Shown: positions 63,550 through 64,000 of the stretch, one piece after another | How the letters are laid out: each line of letters opens with the position of its first letter | Numbering within the stretch: the stretch's first letter is position 1 | From: Rachycentron canadum | Taxonomy: Eukaryota; Chordata; Actinopteri; Carangiformes; Rachycentridae | Assembly (NCBI GenBank): GCA_038496675.1 | Contig: CM076653.1 | Coordinates: 10,213,210 to 10,277,209, forward strand | Length of the DNA: 64,000 nucleotides | Direction of reading: 5' to 3' | The notes under the pieces: generated by a model | Database searches by the model: none | Told to the model about the DNA's origin: nothing | The model's input: only the letters and a program-made list of their open reading frames with translations | Position numbers and translations under genes: made by a program

Positions 63550-63925
63550 ACAGTTTTTCCCATTATATGGGTAAACATGTTTTACACATATATTTTATTC
63601 AACATTATGTTTTTTTAAATCTACAATAAATGCACTTATATACTTCATACACACAAATGTTTTTGCCATTCATAAATTCTGCTGTGTATTCAGACCTCTC
63701 TGGAGCTGTGATCACTATCATTAGCCACAATCAGGTGTGTTTAGCCAACTTTGGTTTCCATCACTTTGCCAGATTTCTTGTGTAACATATGGATTTTTAA
63801 TATGCTTCATCTGAATGGAGCCAACATCTGGCTGTACTGGATGTTAATCAAAGCTGACAGCACCTACTGTCATAAAACATGGTCTCAGGATTGTCTGGTC
63901 TACTTTTAATGAGAGAATATCATGT

Positions 63926-63999
63926 AGAAATGTTTACGTAAACTTTTGTAACCCTGTGTAATTGTTTATTATCATATCAGTGTAGAGAAAAAGAAGAAT
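63926..63999 (+). repeat. Direct repeat, copy 2 (window right edge)
   Basis: Matches 61171-61244 at 69 of 74 positions without gaps. The duplicated unit may continue past the window, so its size cannot be judged. Confidence 0.85.
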
Positions 64000-64000
64000 C

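Noticed and set aside
1..64000. CRISPR array, phage, bacterial operon or viral gene
   Set aside because: None is present. All repeated units are microsatellites or dispersed vertebrate repeats, and the coding content is vertebrate.

Overview
The window is nuclear DNA of a ray-finned (teleost) fish. The evidence is GT-AG introns, abundant microsatellites, Tc1-like transposon remnants, tRNA-derived SINE-like repeats, and a tandem-domain F-type lectin of the teleost fucolectin kind. There is no bacterial, organellar or viral gene content.

Layout. Positions 1-5.2 kb hold no gene I can support: microsatellites, one interspersed repeat, and a 200-bp GAA-rich purine tract just before a CpG-rich promoter. 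A DPY19-family C-mannosyltransferase gene (best match dpy19l1) lies at 5.5-33.2 kb on the + strand. I rebuilt it as 22 coding exons giving 738 residues, with every exon phase consistent. Its introns carry SINEs, degenerate LINE pieces and two teleost repeat families.

On the - strand at 35.3-43.7 kb are two tandem copies of a two-domain fucolectin gene. The copy at 39.4-43.6 kb is intact: TATA box, noncoding first exon, signal peptide, two F-type lectin domains, 311 residues. The copy at 35.3-38.3 kb is a pseudogene with the same exon order. It has lost its start codons and splice sites, has several frameshifts and deletions, and has taken up a Tc1-like fragment and a foldback element.

The cytosolic 5'-nucleotidase III gene nt5c3a lies at 45.9-60.4 kb on the + strand: 8 coding exons, 331 residues, all HAD motifs present. 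Its 12.4-kb first intron contains a TATA box followed by a consensus splice donor. This looks like a second promoter for a shorter, soluble isoform starting at the ATG that opens exon 2. The right end carries two tRNA-Pro(AGG) genes. The second looks functional; the first has a T-stem mismatch and no nearby Pol III terminator.

The genes are not an operon. dpy19l1 and nt5c3a have human orthologues on chromosome 7p14 (from memory), so their proximity is probably old synteny, with the lectin pair lying between them. I found no clearly novel system. The most informative features are the intact/dead lectin pair, the altered sugar-binding signature in the second lectin domain, the candidate internal nt5c3a promoter, and the 104-bp-arm foldback element.
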